A stretch of 64,000 bases of DNA from Haematococcus lacustris (lineage: Eukaryota > Chlorophyta > Chlorophyceae > Chlamydomonadales > Haematococcaceae). The stretch lies in NCBI GenBank assembly GCA_030144725.1, contig JASKMD010000018.1:1150824-1214823 (forward strand), written 5' to 3'. Made by a program: the position numbers and the translations under genes. A model generated the notes under the pieces. It did not search any database and was not told the origin of the DNA. It worked only from the letters and a program-made list of their open reading frames with translations. Shown here one piece after another: positions 13,237 through 30,850 of this stretch. The first letter of the stretch is position 1. Every line of letters starts with the position of its first letter.

Positions 13237-13366
13237 AGGGCCCTGTCAGCCTCCACAGCCCCCGTGCCCTGACCCAGAGGGATCTGAGGAGGAGGAGGAG
13301 GAAGACTTCACCGGCATCATGGCCCGCCTGCTGCAGGACATCAACGGCAGCCTGAACCTGGCGTGA
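3620..13366 (+). CDS. CEP295/Ana1-like centriolar coiled-coil protein
   Basis: Seven exons fit: 3620-4275, 4648-4729, 5075-5181, 6359-about 6500/6537/6618, 6880-7793, 9216-11943, 13239-13366; roughly 1,590 residues. Phases match at every junction I could fix. The ATG at 3620 follows an in-frame TAG. Residues 1-300 are charged coiled coil; their order of short motifs (VREIDRQL, a GMGHEAAL segment, DIDVERKR, a RPDA segment, then RTKQQELVRVFENTFG at the start of exon 4) parallels the conserved N-terminal region of animal CEP295/Ana1, which acts in centriole assembly and centriole-to-centrosome conversion. A ciliated alga would need such a function. The rest is Pro/Gly/Ser/Gln-rich, with short repeated acidic 'DSLSI.LL' motifs near 9260, 10310, 10820 and 11360. 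The C-terminus is acidic (EEEEEEDFTGIMARLLQDI). No ALMS motif was seen. The family call rests on remembered family sequence and is moderately sure; the gene structure is better supported. Confidence 0.62.
4276..4647 (+). other. Likely GC-AG intron of the CEP295-like gene
   Basis: Exon 1 must end in phase 2 for exon 2 to read through its coiled-coil frame. The nearby GT at 4280 gives the wrong phase, whereas AG|GCAAGT at 4275/4276 gives the right one and is the classical strong GC-AG donor. The acceptor is catgcag at 4647. Confidence 0.55.
8213..8925 (+). repeat. 13-bp minisatellite with higher-order structure
   Basis: About 55 copies of a 13-bp unit, either gccatgcctgctg (C) or gtcgtgcctgctg (T), inside the intron between exons 5 and 6 of the CEP295-like gene. 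The order of variants reads CCC T CC T, then CCCC T CC T CC T repeated about three times, then CCCC T C T T CCCC T C. The repeating 11-unit block (143 bp) is a higher-order repeat. Because 13 is not a multiple of 3, all frames stay open, giving false long ORFs on both strands. Confidence 0.9.
12025..12165 (+). repeat. Intronic CACTGCA/ACAGACACTG tandem repeats
   Basis: Irregular tandem copies of 'agacactgcactgcac' bounded by two copies of 'gtgctgccatacactcacacaca' (about 12021-12050 and 12140-12167). It lies in the last intron of the CEP295-like gene. Confidence 0.6.
12248..12565 (+). repeat. Diverged direct repeat of about 85 bp
   Basis: The stretch beginning 'cactgcctccttccctttgctg' shape at 12253 recurs at 12479, each followed by an AAACACAC run, a 'gtatcat/gttatcat' word and 'catggatgcg'. 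The copies are about 225 bp apart and clearly diverged. The region is intronic and has no coding signal. Confidence 0.5.
13203..13238 (+). repeat. (CTG)n tract forming a 3' splice site
   Basis: About eleven CTG units end in CAG exactly at the acceptor of the last CEP295-like exon (exon starts 13239). The repeat stands where the polypyrimidine tract should be. Phase confirms the acceptor: exon 6 ends one base into a codon and exon 7 supplies two. Confidence 0.6.
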
Positions 13367-15290
13367 CTTACAAGCATGTGAAGTGGGGGCTGCGACCAAC
13401 CGGCATGGACTTGGAGGCTGCATGGCGCATGGAAGGGATTCTGGGGAGAGGCAGGGGACCAAACAGGGTGAAGCAATTGGTGCGGGCAGCAGGCAGAGCG
13501 GGCTGGGATGCCTTCAAGTGCTGGTGGGGGGGACCACTGTCGCTGCTGGTAGTGCTGCTGCTGACTGCTGCAAGCAGGCGGCTGCACAAGGTGGGATGCA
13601 CCTGTGCTGCTATAGACAAGCTAACGCACTGAATGCAACGACATGCTGAAGCCATCCACCTTTGTGAGGTGCTACATCCTGATGCCCAACTGCAGCAAAG
13701 TAAAGCAATCGTTCTATGCAACCCTCGTGAGCGTGATGCGGTGTGCTGGTCCATGCATGTAGTAATGATGCATGGAGTGCAGGGTGCTGAGAGCTGGGTG
13801 ACTGGGATGCTGAGGGTAGTGCTTCTCTGACAAGCATGCATGCATACATGAGCAAATCTGGACAAACAAACACACTGCTAGTAGGAACCGCTCCTTAACT
13901 GCTATGCATGTATGCATGCCTGAACAAAGCTTCATATAAATTCTTTGCACATTGCTTTGGTGTCAGCACAGCGAGCGCTGCTCGAAGTAATTGTATAAAC
14001 TTCCCCAGATTTGAGACAAAGAGCTGTCATGAGGCGCTGGCGCCAATAGTAGTTACCACACCCCTTCACTCCTCCCTCTTTTACATTTCTTTACATACAT
14101 ACACATGTCTCCTGCAGGCCATACACAACACACTTGAAGCATTCGACCATGACAATTGCTGCATCATCATCAACTCGAAAAGGCCATTGAGTTCAACACT
14201 TGTGCCAACAAGTGCATTCACTGTTTGCCATCCTGGTCTAAGGGCCACCGCAATGACCACGACCTGCTGCCAGCCTAATGACCTGTCCAACACTACTAGT
14301 GACAGATACATGCAACGACCACCACTGCCCTACCCGATCAGACAAACGTAGGGAGAACGGGAGCATGCAGATGAAGAAAAGTTTCAAACAAGGTTCAAGT
14401 GTGACAATATTTAAGCCGTGGCATGTGCATGCCTACACCATTCTATGCCCTGTAAGCTGCGCTGTACCAGGCTTCTATGTCAGCAACTACTGTAACGTAA
14501 CTGCCACTCTTCAGACAAAGCTACTAAAGCCAGGAAGTCTTGCAACCAAACATAAGCTAGCTGCCTGCTGCACATTCAGATGTTGGTAATCAATGGAACT
14601 GTCCTGCCCTGCTGTCTTGGGGCATCTGCCTGCTTTGCTGCTGGTCTGCATCACACTGCATTGAGCGCTGCTGCCCTGTTGGATATGCCCAGGGCACTGC
14701 CCTGATGCCCCTGGTCTACTGTACCCCAACGTCATGTCCAGCTGCACCTAGCCTACCAACCCTACACTGTCACCCGTCCCTACTGCAAACAACCTGCTCA
14801 ACATCGGCAAATCCAGCTAGCCAACCGTTGGGATAGGCAACCACTGAGCTGGCTGTCCTGACGAGGCCCTGCATGCTGCTGCTCATCACTGCTCTAGCAG
14901 CATGATAGCTGGGGCTGCTAGCCCTGCACCCCCTATCACTGAAGATGAGGTGACTGAGGCCCCCGCAATCTACCTATTTCTGCTCCTTCCTGTTGTTGGT
15001 CCCAACCCTTGCTAGCCCACTTCACCAGCACCCTCTGCCCCATGCCCTGCCTTGCCTCCCCCTGCTTCCTAACCCCTGACCCCCCTGGCCCCTCCCCTTC
15101 CCCGCCTCAGCATCCATGTCGCCATGACAAGGTCCCTCACCTGCTGCCCCCTGCCTGTGGGGGGTCAGCACACCTCACCTGGAGCCTAGCCCGTCTCACC
15201 AGCACCCTCTGCCCGGCACCCTGCCCTGCCCCACCCCGTGCCCGGCCCCCTGCCCTGCCCCGCCCCGTGCCCGGCCCCCTGCCCGGTCCA
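13367..15290. other. Intergenic region between convergent genes
   Basis: Separates the 3' ends of the CEP295-like gene and the minus-strand Ser/Arg-rich gene. Positions about 13620-14580 are less GC-rich than the flanks. Positions 15030-15290 are C-rich short repeats (ccctgccctgccccg). I see no gene, RNA or clear element in it. Confidence 0.5.
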
Positions 15291-15297
15291 TTCACCT

Positions 15298-16637
15298 GGG
15301 GCCTGCCACCTGCGGCAGCGGGGACCCCTGCCCCCCTGGCCTCCAGCTAGCAGCAGCCCCTCCAGGTGAGGGGCAGACCCCTGCCCACTCCTGCTGCTCC
15401 AGCCCTGCCGCCAGCACCAGGCTGCTGCGCCGCCTGGCCGCCCCTCCCATGTCCACCAGAGCCGTGGGAGGGGGCTGGGGGCGCAGCACCCCTACGCCGC
15501 CGATGCCGCTGCAGCGCCGCGCAGTGCGGCTGGTGAAGGAGGCGCCCATGCAGGAGCTCAGGCGGGCCAGCCGGGGGGCGCTGGGACCCTCCGCAGCCTC
15601 TTCAGCAGCAAGGCCCAATGCAGCTCGGGCGGCAGCGGCGGCGCTGGAGGGGCTGGCCCCCCCACCCCTCACAGCCGCCTCCCCGTACCAGCTACCTCGT
15701 GGCCCAGGCTCAGAGGGCGAGGGCTCTGCGCTGTGCGACAGCCCCTGGGGGGTGCCAGGGGGTACCACGCTCGACCTTGCCAGCTTGGCCACGGCGTCCT
15801 CCAGGCCCGTCAGGGTGCAGGACGAGCGGCTGAGCTGCAGGCGTTGGTACAAGGTGCTGCCTGTGGGAGTGCCGGACGCCGCGTCGAGGTTGCGGGAAAG
15901 CTGCGCGAACTCTTCCTGCGCGGTGGGCGTGTCGTCAAGGAGCAGCACCAGGGAGCTGCGGCGGTGGCGGTGGGCCGAGGAGCTTGCGAACCCGGTGTCC
16001 GTGGCGGACCGCGCCGATCTCGGACCGGGCGTTTGCGTGCGAGGGGGGTCCAGCGTGGGGCGCGAGGTTGGTGCGCCCGAGCTGGACGTGCCCTGAATGC
16101 TGCCGCACGACTCCGCGCTTCGTTCGAATGAGGAACGGCGGGAGCTCTGGGCACGCAGCATGCGCTCCGTACGGCTCGTGCGTTGGCTCTCCGCAGCCAT
16201 CAGCCGCTGCATGGAACGTCAGCAGCCGTCCAGGATGGGTGACGCACACGCAATAGCAGGCAGCTGGTGCTGCTTTTCGGCACCAATCACCTTAGAATGC
16301 TGCAAAATGGGAAGATTGAGATGGGGACAGTGCGCCTGCTGCACGCGGAGGCTGTCTGCTGCATAGACAGGCTGCCTGCTGCCTGCTGTCTGCTGCAGGA
16401 GAAGTTGTGTCTCATGCCCGCCCCGCCCCACCCCGGCCCGCCCCGCTTACCTTTACCATAGCTCCTAGACGGCGGCTGAGGTTTAGAATACCACCTGGCC
16501 GACCTGGCTGGGCCTCCCCTTTGCTGTTGCTCAGCGATGGCAGCTCGGGCTTGGTGAGCACCTGAGGGGCCAGAGTGGCAGTGGTTTTGGGAGTAGCACA
16601 GCTCCTTGCCACAGTTTCACATGATGGAGGTGCTGCA
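15298..16637 (-). CDS. Ser/Arg-rich protein of unknown function (partial model)
   Basis: Two exons splice cleanly on the minus strand. The upstream exon ends at 16451 (aaag|gtaagc) and the next begins at 16206 after 'ttccatgcag'; both are phase 0. The upstream exon has no ATG before an in-frame stop at 16658-16660, so it probably starts at an acceptor near 16637 and a first exon is missing from this model. The large exon reads to a TGA at 15292, but a strong donor (cag|gtgaat) at about 15296 means further 3' exons are possible. The protein is rich in Ser, Arg, Ala and Pro with many RRSS and SxR phosphosite-like stretches, e.g. RRSSLVLLLDD near 15935 and RRRSSLVLAAG near 15425, and a charged helical segment (QLSRNLDAAS). 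I recognise no domain. Coding character rests on the matched splice phases and absence of stops. Confidence 0.5.
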
Positions 16638-16651
16638 GGTGGTGCTGGGGA

Positions 16652-16751
16652 TGGTGTCTACGACATCATCATGTCTGGAAACATGATGATGTTGTAGACA
16701 CTACACCGCCTGGGTTGGCGGTGTAGTGTACCCAGACTGCTACACTACACC
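16652..16751. other. Three tandem hairpins with a shared arm
   Basis: Hairpin 1: 16654-16674 pairs with 16681-16701 (21 bp, one G-T) around a 6-base loop. Hairpin 2: 16698-16710 pairs perfectly with 16717-16729 (13 bp) around tgggtt. Hairpin 3: 16720-16730 pairs with 16741-16751 (11 bp) around a 10-base loop. Hairpins 2 and 3 use the same middle arm and so exclude each other. The block lies just upstream of, or in an intron of, the minus-strand gene ending at 15298. Confidence 0.75.
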
Positions 16752-18138
16752 ACCAACCCTGATCTTAGCAGCAGCGCAGCAGCCTCACCCCAGCAGCAAC
16801 ACCAGGCCCAACCCAACCCAGCCGTGAACCCCAACCCAACACCGCCAGCCCTGATCTCAGCAGGAGAGAAGCTGACTGACGGGAGGTGCACATGGTGGGT
16901 GTGAGGGCACCATGGTTGCGCTTGGGGTTGGCAGGGGCTGACAGGGGTTGGCAGGGCTTGGCAGGGGCTGACAGGGGTTGGCAGGGGTTGGCAGGGGTTG
17001 GCAGGGGCTGACAGGGGTTGGCAGGGCAGCGGCCTGGTCAAGGCCCACACAACCCTGTATGGTAGGGGGCTGAGCGCTCTGAGCCAGCCCTAAGCCACCT
17101 CCAATGACCTTTGAGCAGCAGCAACACCATTGATTGGCAGATGCAATGCTAGAGACCTGCCTGCGCTAGAGACTGCCAGGCTGCAGGTGGCGGGCAGGCA
17201 GGCTGTGAGGGGGTGGGTACACAGCAACTTGCCTGATGCCGGCCATTTCTTTGCCAAAACCGTCACAACTTCTCTACCATGAACCATGTACCATTGTTCT
17301 CTACCATGTAGGGCTGCACTGCGCTGGCAGGGGGCGGGCCCGGCTGACCAGCAGTGCTGCACGCAGGTCGGCTGCAGAGGGGAGGGGGATGTGGGTAGCG
17401 GAAAGGCATGCAATGCAATGCTAGTGATGGTGCTGCTGGTGCTGCTGGTGCTGCAGACAATGGCCAAGTGCATTGCAGCCTGGAGCACTCTTGCCAAGTG
17501 ACTACCGCCATAGCTGGCACCATGGTTTGCAAGCTAAGGGATGGTCAAGGCCTTGGTGACTGACCTGCTTCTGACGCAGGTACCGTTGCGCCATTTGCTC
17601 GGTGCTTTGCTGCAACGGCAACAGGACAGGAGGACCATCAGCATCGCCACCAGCAACATCTGTGACGACAACAGTGCGGACGGGAGCCACCGCATGCCTT
17701 GCATACCGCATACATCGCTGAGAGGGTGTGGCAGGGGAGGGTGGAGGATGTGGGAGGGGGTGGAGGGGGTGGCAGGGGGTGGAGGGGGTGGCAGGGGTGG
17801 GCAGGGAGGGTGCAGTGGTTGGGAAGGGTGTGGCAGGAGCCTGTGGCCTCACAAGAGCCGACCCTCCTCCTCCACCTGAACAACATGTATGCAAACGTAT
17901 GTGCAAAGCAGCGTGGCTGGCATGGGCAGTCACTGTATGCCTTTGAAGCAATGAGAAACTAGAGACCTCTACTCTTGCAGAGCAGCATGACTGGGCGCAT
18001 ACCCATGCCCATGCATATGCCATGCAGTGCTAAGAAGTGCTCAAGATCACTGATGGAGAAGCTGTGCTTGGAACCGTTTTGCCTTGACTTGCCCGACCTT
18101 GCAGATTACTGAAGGAGAGGCCCTGCTGAAAACTGGTG
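16752..18138. other. Intergenic region with G-rich tandem repeat
   Basis: Positions 16921-17030 are about ten irregular copies of ggggttggca/ggggctgaca. Positions 17725-17830 are GGAGGGGGT-type repeats. There is no open frame with splice support and no recognisable RNA gene. Confidence 0.5.
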
Positions 18139-26361
<8,223 letters not shown>

Positions 26362-26742
26362 TGCTATCAGTACAACCAAACGACTTGGCGATTACACGAC
26401 TCTCGCGGCCATACAGGACTTTGCCGCCCGAAACCCTCGTTGAATCGTATGACATGTACTTCTCCATTATCTAGCATGGCTCCAGGTCGTCCCATTTCGA
26501 TCTAGTATCTGCCTTCTCTATGTACACTTCACTCGCCGCCATTAGGTGTTTAATTCTGTACGGTTCTGTACTTACATCTCAAAGCTCGGCCCTTGAAGGC
26601 TTTGGGATTCTCAGGCTGGTATACTTCGCAGCCAATACAGCGATAGAAGCGAGAGGGAGTGTGGGAGGATTCATGGGTTGTGTGTCATGTGCATGAGTAT
26701 TCTCGGCCCCTAGCCGCTCCACAGCATACACATAGGCACATC
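26362..26742. promoter_or_regulatory. Divergent promoter region
   Basis: A 381-bp gap separates the ATG at 26361 (minus) from the ATG at 26743 (plus). It is less GC-rich than the neighbouring introns and has no tandem repeat. A shared promoter is inferred from geometry; no TATA box or other known algal element was identified with certainty. Confidence 0.45.
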
Positions 26743-27170
26743 ATGCAGTCGCAACTGGAGCGCTGGGCGCATATGCACCCTACCGCGCCGCGAACAGGGC
26801 GCATTCATGAGATTCCTGCGAGCTACTTGCTACCGCGCATTGCGCTTATCATGGGGCTAGCTGGGGTCTGCTGGTGGGCAAACCCAAAGCTTTTCTGGAC
26901 CAAGAAGCCCGAGACTTTGGATCCAGAGTTTGTCGCGGAGGCTAAGAGGATTGGAAATGTAGCGGTGAGCGGCATAGCTGACATGCACTCTTCGTTCAGC
27001 GACAGTGTCGGAAATCGCCAAGCTGGATTTACTGGCCTTGTGCAAAGTCGTTGGCTGTTGTGCATCGTTTGCAGCAACGCGTGAACGCTCCGCCTGTCTT
27101 CTTAAACCCTTTCACACATCGCATCCCTGGCAACATCAGTGGGCCTGAGGACGTGAAGAAGGAGTTCTAA
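26743..27170 (+). CDS. 105-residue single-span membrane protein, function unknown
   Basis: Exon 1 is 26743-26964 (74 codons, ATG start), the intron is 26965-27074 (GTGAGC...TTGCAG), and exon 2 is 27075-27170 ending in TAA. Both sides are phase 0, so the model is complete. The protein has a charged N-terminus (about 30 residues), a hydrophobic segment at about residues 36-52 (IALIMGLAGVCWW), then FWTKKPETLDPEF, and a polar C-terminus ending GPEDVKKEF. Size, one transmembrane helix and the basic N-terminal end fit an accessory subunit of a mitochondrial or other organellar membrane complex, but no family is recognised. Codon use is less GC-extreme than in the flanking repeats. It is transcribed away from the EF-hand gene. 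Confidence 0.7.
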
Positions 27171-27982
27171 GCAGCAATGAAGTTGGCAGCACTCTGATCA
27201 ATGGCGACATGTGAGGCAGCTCAGGCTTGAGTCTCGGTGCAGGTGCATCTAGAATGATTGCCTTGTTGTTGGGTGGGTGCTGGTGTAAGCCCATTTCACA
27301 GTAGGCACCACACACCTGGGAGTTGTCAGCGGCTGTGTACAGTCTGACAGCAGACTACTCAGACTTTGTAACAGAACATCCACCCACATTGCATGTGAGC
27401 ATGGGGCAATGCTGTACGCATACGCTGTTCCTGTACCCTGGGGAAGTTCTTCAGCCTTGCGGTAGAAAGCATGCACTTGATGTGACCTCGGACACCGGCG
27501 CTACTGCCCAGCCTTGCCTAGTCCACGTTGCCTAGCTTTCGTGCCACAAGCTGCGTGCAGTGCCTTTGCCTGTAGGCTTTGAAGCGGACAGGTATCACCC
27601 TTGGCTGTCAGTCTGAGCCATTGGCACTAGCACAGCTCTAGTGCACACCATCTGCTTCTCCCTTCACCCTAGGCGTTCAGTGCTGGGTAGCCTCCTCCAG
27701 CCACCTGACTGGCTACGCAACCTCTCATGCTAGCTTCTTAGAGAGGTATAGGATCACTAGAGGGCACCACATGTGGCCGCACACTGCATTTGGTGCAGGG
27801 CCAGTGCTGGTTGGTTATTAGGCTGGGCAGCATCCATGTGCTGTACTTGAAGCGTGCCCCTCTGCCAATCCGCCCTGTTGATCCAGTGCACCAGGCAGTG
27901 TAACGCCTGCCTGGCTCATCTCACCTCCCCCATTCCCTCCGCCTGTCCGGGTTGTAGCTCCTGGGCTGCACACGTGGTTAAG
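27171..27982. other. Intergenic region
   Basis: Presumably holds the 3' UTR of the 105-residue protein gene. No open frame with splice support and no repeat family member were seen. Confidence 0.5.
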
Positions 27983-28554
27983 TCAGGCGACCCCAACTAG
28001 CAAAAAATGACAGGAAATGATAGGAAACCGACCCCTGGTAATCAAAACGTCGCCGCGTCTCAGCCACATGGTTTCTATTTATGTTTCGCACATCCCTGGA
28101 TAGAAGACTCTGTCAGCTATGCGGTGCAGCTTGTAACATTAAATATTGTGCACTGTGCTGAGTGCTTTGGCGGCTCAAATCTTGGCATTTAAATTCATGC
28201 CAGTTTTGCTCATGCGGGCCTTGCCGCGACCGACCGCCGCGACCGACGTGGCCCAGTAGCCTCTGCAAACAGTCAGGGACAGTCGCCGCAGTCAAAACAA
28301 TGCACATGGCACGCCAAACCGATGTAACGACGCCCCTCCACCCATGCTCGGAAGTATACAAGGCTGCTGCATTGCTTGACCGCTTCGTGAGTAGTACCTA
28401 CTACCTGGCCACTCGGTAAGGCCACTCAAGGTGCGTAGGCCATTGCTACGTTACCTTGCTCGACATCATGGGTCCGATCCCTCCCGCCCGCCCTCCGCTT
28501 GCGTGTCCAGCTTGTGTCCAGCTCCGCCCTGACCCCCTGCTGCTCAGCTGGAGG

Positions 28555-28760
28555 GGTGGGCAGCCCAGGGGCAGCACCAGCACCAGCTGCCTGTTGCTGC
28601 CAGGGGGGTGCAACAGGAGGGGTGGGCAGGTCAGGGGCAGCACCAACACCAGCTGTCTGTTGCTGCCAGGGGGGTGCAGCAGGAGGGGTGGGCAGCCCAG
28701 GGGCAGCACCAGCACCAGCTGCCTGCTGCTGCCAGGGGGGTGCAGCACGAGGGGGGCAAT
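28555..28760 (+). repeat. Minisatellite in left arm of foldback element
   Basis: Three copies of a 60-70-bp unit containing 'ggggcagcaccagcacc' and 'tgctgccaggggggtgca'. The right arm carries four copies inverted (30600-30845), so copy number has changed since the arms separated. Confidence 0.8.
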
Positions 28761-29179
28761 GTCGTTAGCCCTCCTTGCTGTAGCTTTTAGGCCATTAGGA
28801 CTGTGCAGATGAGCAGCCCTTGGTGACTTCACAAGTGCTGCAAGATGAGCACGCTGCCGGCTGGGAGTCATGGGTTTGCGTCTTGCAATGACTTGCTAGG
28901 GCCAGGGAGCGACATTGAGAGGGGCTGGGAGGGGGTGGGAAGGGGTGGGCAGGGGTGGGAGGGGGTGGTGGGGGTGGGAGGGGCTGAGAAGGGGTGGGAA
29001 GGAGTGGGAGGGGGTGGGAAGGGTTGGCGGGGCAGTGAGGGGGCAGTGAGGGGGTGGGAGGGGGTGGGAGGCTTCTGCGGGGGCTGCAAGGGGGTGCGAG
29101 GGGGCAGGGTCCAGGCGGTCGGAGTAGGCTAGTCAATTCTGCAAGGCAGAGTCGGGTCACGCCAAAGGGTGAGGAGGCG

Positions 29180-29420
29180 GGCCTGGTTGATGAATTGCCG
29201 TGCTTTCTATTCCAGCAGCTGTTTCGTAGAGTTACGAACAGAGTAATGACTCGAAATTCTAATAACTCAGAGTGGTCAGCTCACAACATGCCGATTTGTG
29301 CAAGGGGGTCCCTTTTTCTGTGTGGCTGGCTAGAGAAACCTCTACCCATTCGCACCTCGCTGCAATGTCGAGTCATTACTAGCCCCACGATGGCCCTTCA
29401 ACACCGCCTGCACCAACAAA
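29180..29420 (+). pseudogene. Left inner coding segment of foldback element
   Basis: Reads about 75 residues with the conserved run CARGSLFL, TSLQCRV and RLHQ. The inverted partner at 29965-30189 (-) encodes a clearly related peptide with the same CARGSLFL, RTSLQCRV and RLHQ words, despite about 25 percent DNA difference. Frame conservation across diverged copies suggests it once encoded, or is part of, an element protein. No start codon or known domain is apparent. 'Pseudogene' is used because neither copy looks complete. Confidence 0.45.
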
Positions 29421-29964
29421 AGGCTCGCGGAGCTAGCCTGGCGGGCTGTGCTGTGATTGTACTTCCGGCTGGATGCCAGGCGGAGTTCCCTCATTGGTGC
29501 CGCTACTCACCACTAGAACAATTGATAGTGAGCAGCTGAGGTGTGTCCGCGCTGCAGATGCAGCAGTCAACACTAGCGGCGCCGTCGTTCGCACAGCAGA
29601 CACCGCAGCCTCTGGCGGGTCGGCAGGCGCAGGTGCTCCAAACGCAAGCAAGTCCTGAGACACCTCGCGCAGCCCCAGACTCAGGATGTCCCAACATGAG
29701 ATTGGTAATCTTCATGCAAGTACTCGCTACAAAGTGCACCGATTTCGGTAGCGTTTGTTGCATTGGCACCTGCAAATTACTCCGCATCTACTGGCGAGCG
29801 GCGCGTTAATCCTTGCATCAGAGGCCATGCCGGCGCAAGCGAGCACGGACACACCTCAGCTGCTCACTATCGATTGTTCTAGTGGTGAGTAGCGGCACCA
29901 ATGAGCCAATTGCGCCTGCTATCGAGCCGGAAATACAATCAATGTTTAGCCCGCCAGGCTCCTT

Positions 29965-30189
29965 TCATTGGTGCAGGCGTTGTCGGAGGACCGTCGTTGG
30001 GCAAGTTGACACGCGACATTGCAGCGAGGTGCGAAAATGTTCGTTTCTCTCTAACCGGCCATACAGAAAAAGGGACCCCCTTGCACAAACCGGCGTATTG
30101 TGAACCGACCACTGTGACTTTCCAACATTTGCCGTGTCAACTTTGTTCCTAACCCAACGAAGCAGCTGTTGGAGGAGAAAGCAAAGCAT
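29965..30189 (-). pseudogene. Right inner coding segment of foldback element
   Basis: Inverted, diverged homologue of 29180-29420. The two face each other (convergent) across the unique centre. A TGA lies just upstream in frame, so this copy cannot extend as far as the left one. Confidence 0.45.
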
Positions 30190-30599
30190 TCCATCAACCA
30201 GGCTAATGGAAACATGAGTTGGCGTGACCTAACTTTGCCTTGCAGTGCTGACTAGCCCACCCGGAACCCTTGCAGCCCGCCCCACCCCATCCCAGCCCCT
30301 CCCACCCCCTCCCAGCCCCAGCCCCGCCATCCCACCCCCTCCCACCCCTAGCCCCACCCCTCCCACCCCCTCCCACCCCCTCCCACCCCCTCCCACCCCC
30401 TCCCACCCCCTCCCACCCCCTCCCAGCCCCAGTCCCGCCCTCCCAGCCCCTCCCACCCCCAGCCCCACCCCTCTCACTCCCTTCGCTTCCACCAGCAGGA
30501 GCTTATGAAGGGGTGGCTGAAGCCCAAGCTGAAGGGTCTTGTCATGGCCCATATCTGCAACACAGTAGCCGCCCTGCATGGCGATGAGCTGGAGGCAGC

Positions 30600-30850
30600 A
30601 ACAGGTGCCGGTGCTGGTGCCGCCCCTGACCTGCTACCCCCTCGTGCTGCACCCCCCTGGCAGCAGCAGGCGGCTGGTGCTGGTGCCGCCCCTGGGCTGC
30701 CCACCCCTCCTGCTGCACCCCCCTGGCAGCAGCAGGCAGCTGGTGCTGGTGCTGCCCCTGACCTGCCCCCCCATCCTGCGGCACCCCCCTGGCAGCAGCA
30801 GGCAGCTGGTGCTGGTGCTGCCCCTGGGCTGCCCACCCCTCCAGCTGAGC
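30600..30850 (-). repeat. Minisatellite in right arm of foldback element
   Basis: Four 60-70-bp units, inverted relative to 28555-28760. Read on the plus strand it encodes a PPWQQQAAGAGAAP repeat, but that frame is not conserved in the left arm and is not called as a gene. Confidence 0.8.

Noticed and set aside
15449..16131. Plus-strand ORFs opposite the Ser/Arg-rich gene
   Set aside because: They are mirror frames of GC-rich codons; only the minus strand has phase-matched splice sites.
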